From positions 62,001 to 126,000 of the forward strand of contig NZ_JAEULY010000023.1 in NCBI RefSeq assembly GCF_016793595.1: a DNA stretch of 64,000 nucleotides, read 5' to 3'. Below the pieces are notes generated by a model. It had not been told where the DNA came from, ran no database searches, and was given only the letters and a program-made list of their open reading frames with translations. Every line of letters begins with the position of its first letter. The first letter of the stretch is position 1. Shown one piece after another: positions 63,742 through 64,000 of this stretch. Position numbers and translations under genes: made by a program. The stretch comes from Phreatobacter sp. (GTDB lineage: Bacteria > Pseudomonadota > Alphaproteobacteria > Rhizobiales > Phreatobacteraceae).

Positions 63742-64000
63742 TCAGTTGCCGGCGTAGAACGAGCCGCCCCACGGCCATTGCACCGTCCAGGCCGGCGCGC
63801 CCCAGAAGCGGTCGGGCCCTGCCGGGCCGCGCATGCTGGTCGACAGGAACGACAGGTCGCTGGTCGTCGAATAGGGCCCATAGATGATGTCGGGGCGCAT
63901 CGAGTTGCGGTTGCCCGGGAATTCGGCCTTCGGCGTCACCAGCCAGTTGGGGCGGGACACGCGCACCTCGGGAACGGCGCGGCGGCGCTGCTGCGCCTGG
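63742..64000 (-). CDS. Hypothetical protein, C-terminal part only
   Basis: The last 85 or so residues of a gene whose start lies beyond the window. The visible part opens with a Gln/Arg-rich stretch (QAQQRRRAVPEVRVS). Then comes an extended aromatic region (RPNWLVTPKAEFPGNRNSMR, PDIIYGPYSTTSDLSFLST, WGAPAWTVQWPWGGSFYAGN). No family recognised. The low hydrophobicity and Trp/Gly-rich end suggest an exported or envelope protein, tentatively. The frame is open from 64000 to TGA at 63742. Confidence 0.6.
   Translation of the reverse strand, partial: QAQQRRRAVPEVRVSRPNWLVTPKAEFPGNRNSMRPDIIYGPYSTTSDLSFLSTSMRGPAGPDRFWGAPAWTVQWPWGGSFYAGN

Overview
The window is GC-rich chromosomal DNA from an alphaproteobacterium, most likely of the order Hyphomicrobiales (Rhizobiales). 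The evidence is a gcrA cell-cycle regulator preceded by a dense cluster of GANTC (CcrM) sites, an ars operon with an aquaglyceroporin (arsR-aqpS-arsC) as in Sinorhizobium, a short opgH/mdoH, two IalB-family proteins, a BBP2-type outer-membrane barrel, and the dispersed intergenic palindromes typical of this order. I see no rRNA, tRNA, CRISPR array, prophage or insertion sequence. Genus-level assignment is not possible from what is visible.

Layout. 1-7.4 kb (minus): a branched-chain-type ABC transporter operon led by an acyl-CoA synthetase (acs-like, livG, livH, livM, binding protein, livF, the last cut by the window edge). 7.6-9.6 kb (plus): an AraC regulator and azlCD, with a hexanucleotide repeat in front of azlC. 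9.6-11.5 kb (minus): an EamA transporter and kdsD. 11.6-15.8 kb (plus): an outer-membrane barrel protein and a TadE/TadG pair. 15.9-20.7 kb (minus): opgH, an FkbM methyltransferase, two unknown envelope proteins and galU, plausibly an osmoregulated-glucan locus with its own UDP-glucose supply. 20.8-24.1 kb (plus): a compact four-gene cluster of a zinc-site-less BchC-like dehydrogenase, a degenerate 6-pyruvoyltetrahydropterin-synthase-like protein, a GT4 glycosyltransferase and a methyltransferase. This is my best candidate for an undescribed small-molecule pathway.

24.3-38.4 kb: fused indolepyruvate:ferredoxin oxidoreductase, a serine hydrolase, a tandem pair of half-size permeases, a DUF533/TerB-like protein, KDPG aldolase, an NTF2-like protein, a Tat-exported unknown protein, a divergent Lrp regulator and 4-hydroxyphenylpyruvate dioxygenase (tyrosine and aromatic amino acid catabolism), and two large membrane proteins with a decayed paralogue between them. 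38.4-44.1 kb (minus): a complete Dpp/Opp-type peptide ABC operon. 44.2-49.8 kb: cupin, membrane protein, secreted esterase/beta-lactamase-like protein, rlmN, two IalB proteins and a small membrane protein.

49.8-64 kb: leuC; argD-argF; arsR-aqpS-arsC; gcrA; a NicO metal transporter with a DUF1007 partner; an M20 amidohydrolase; dapB; gpmA; an NTF2-like protein; a DedA protein; an Lrp-RidA-creatininase operon whose RidA lacks the usual catalytic arginine; and the C-terminal part of an unknown gene. Amino-acid uptake and catabolism and envelope functions dominate the region. Four-base ATGA/GTGA stop-start overlaps recur, so most units are translationally coupled operons.
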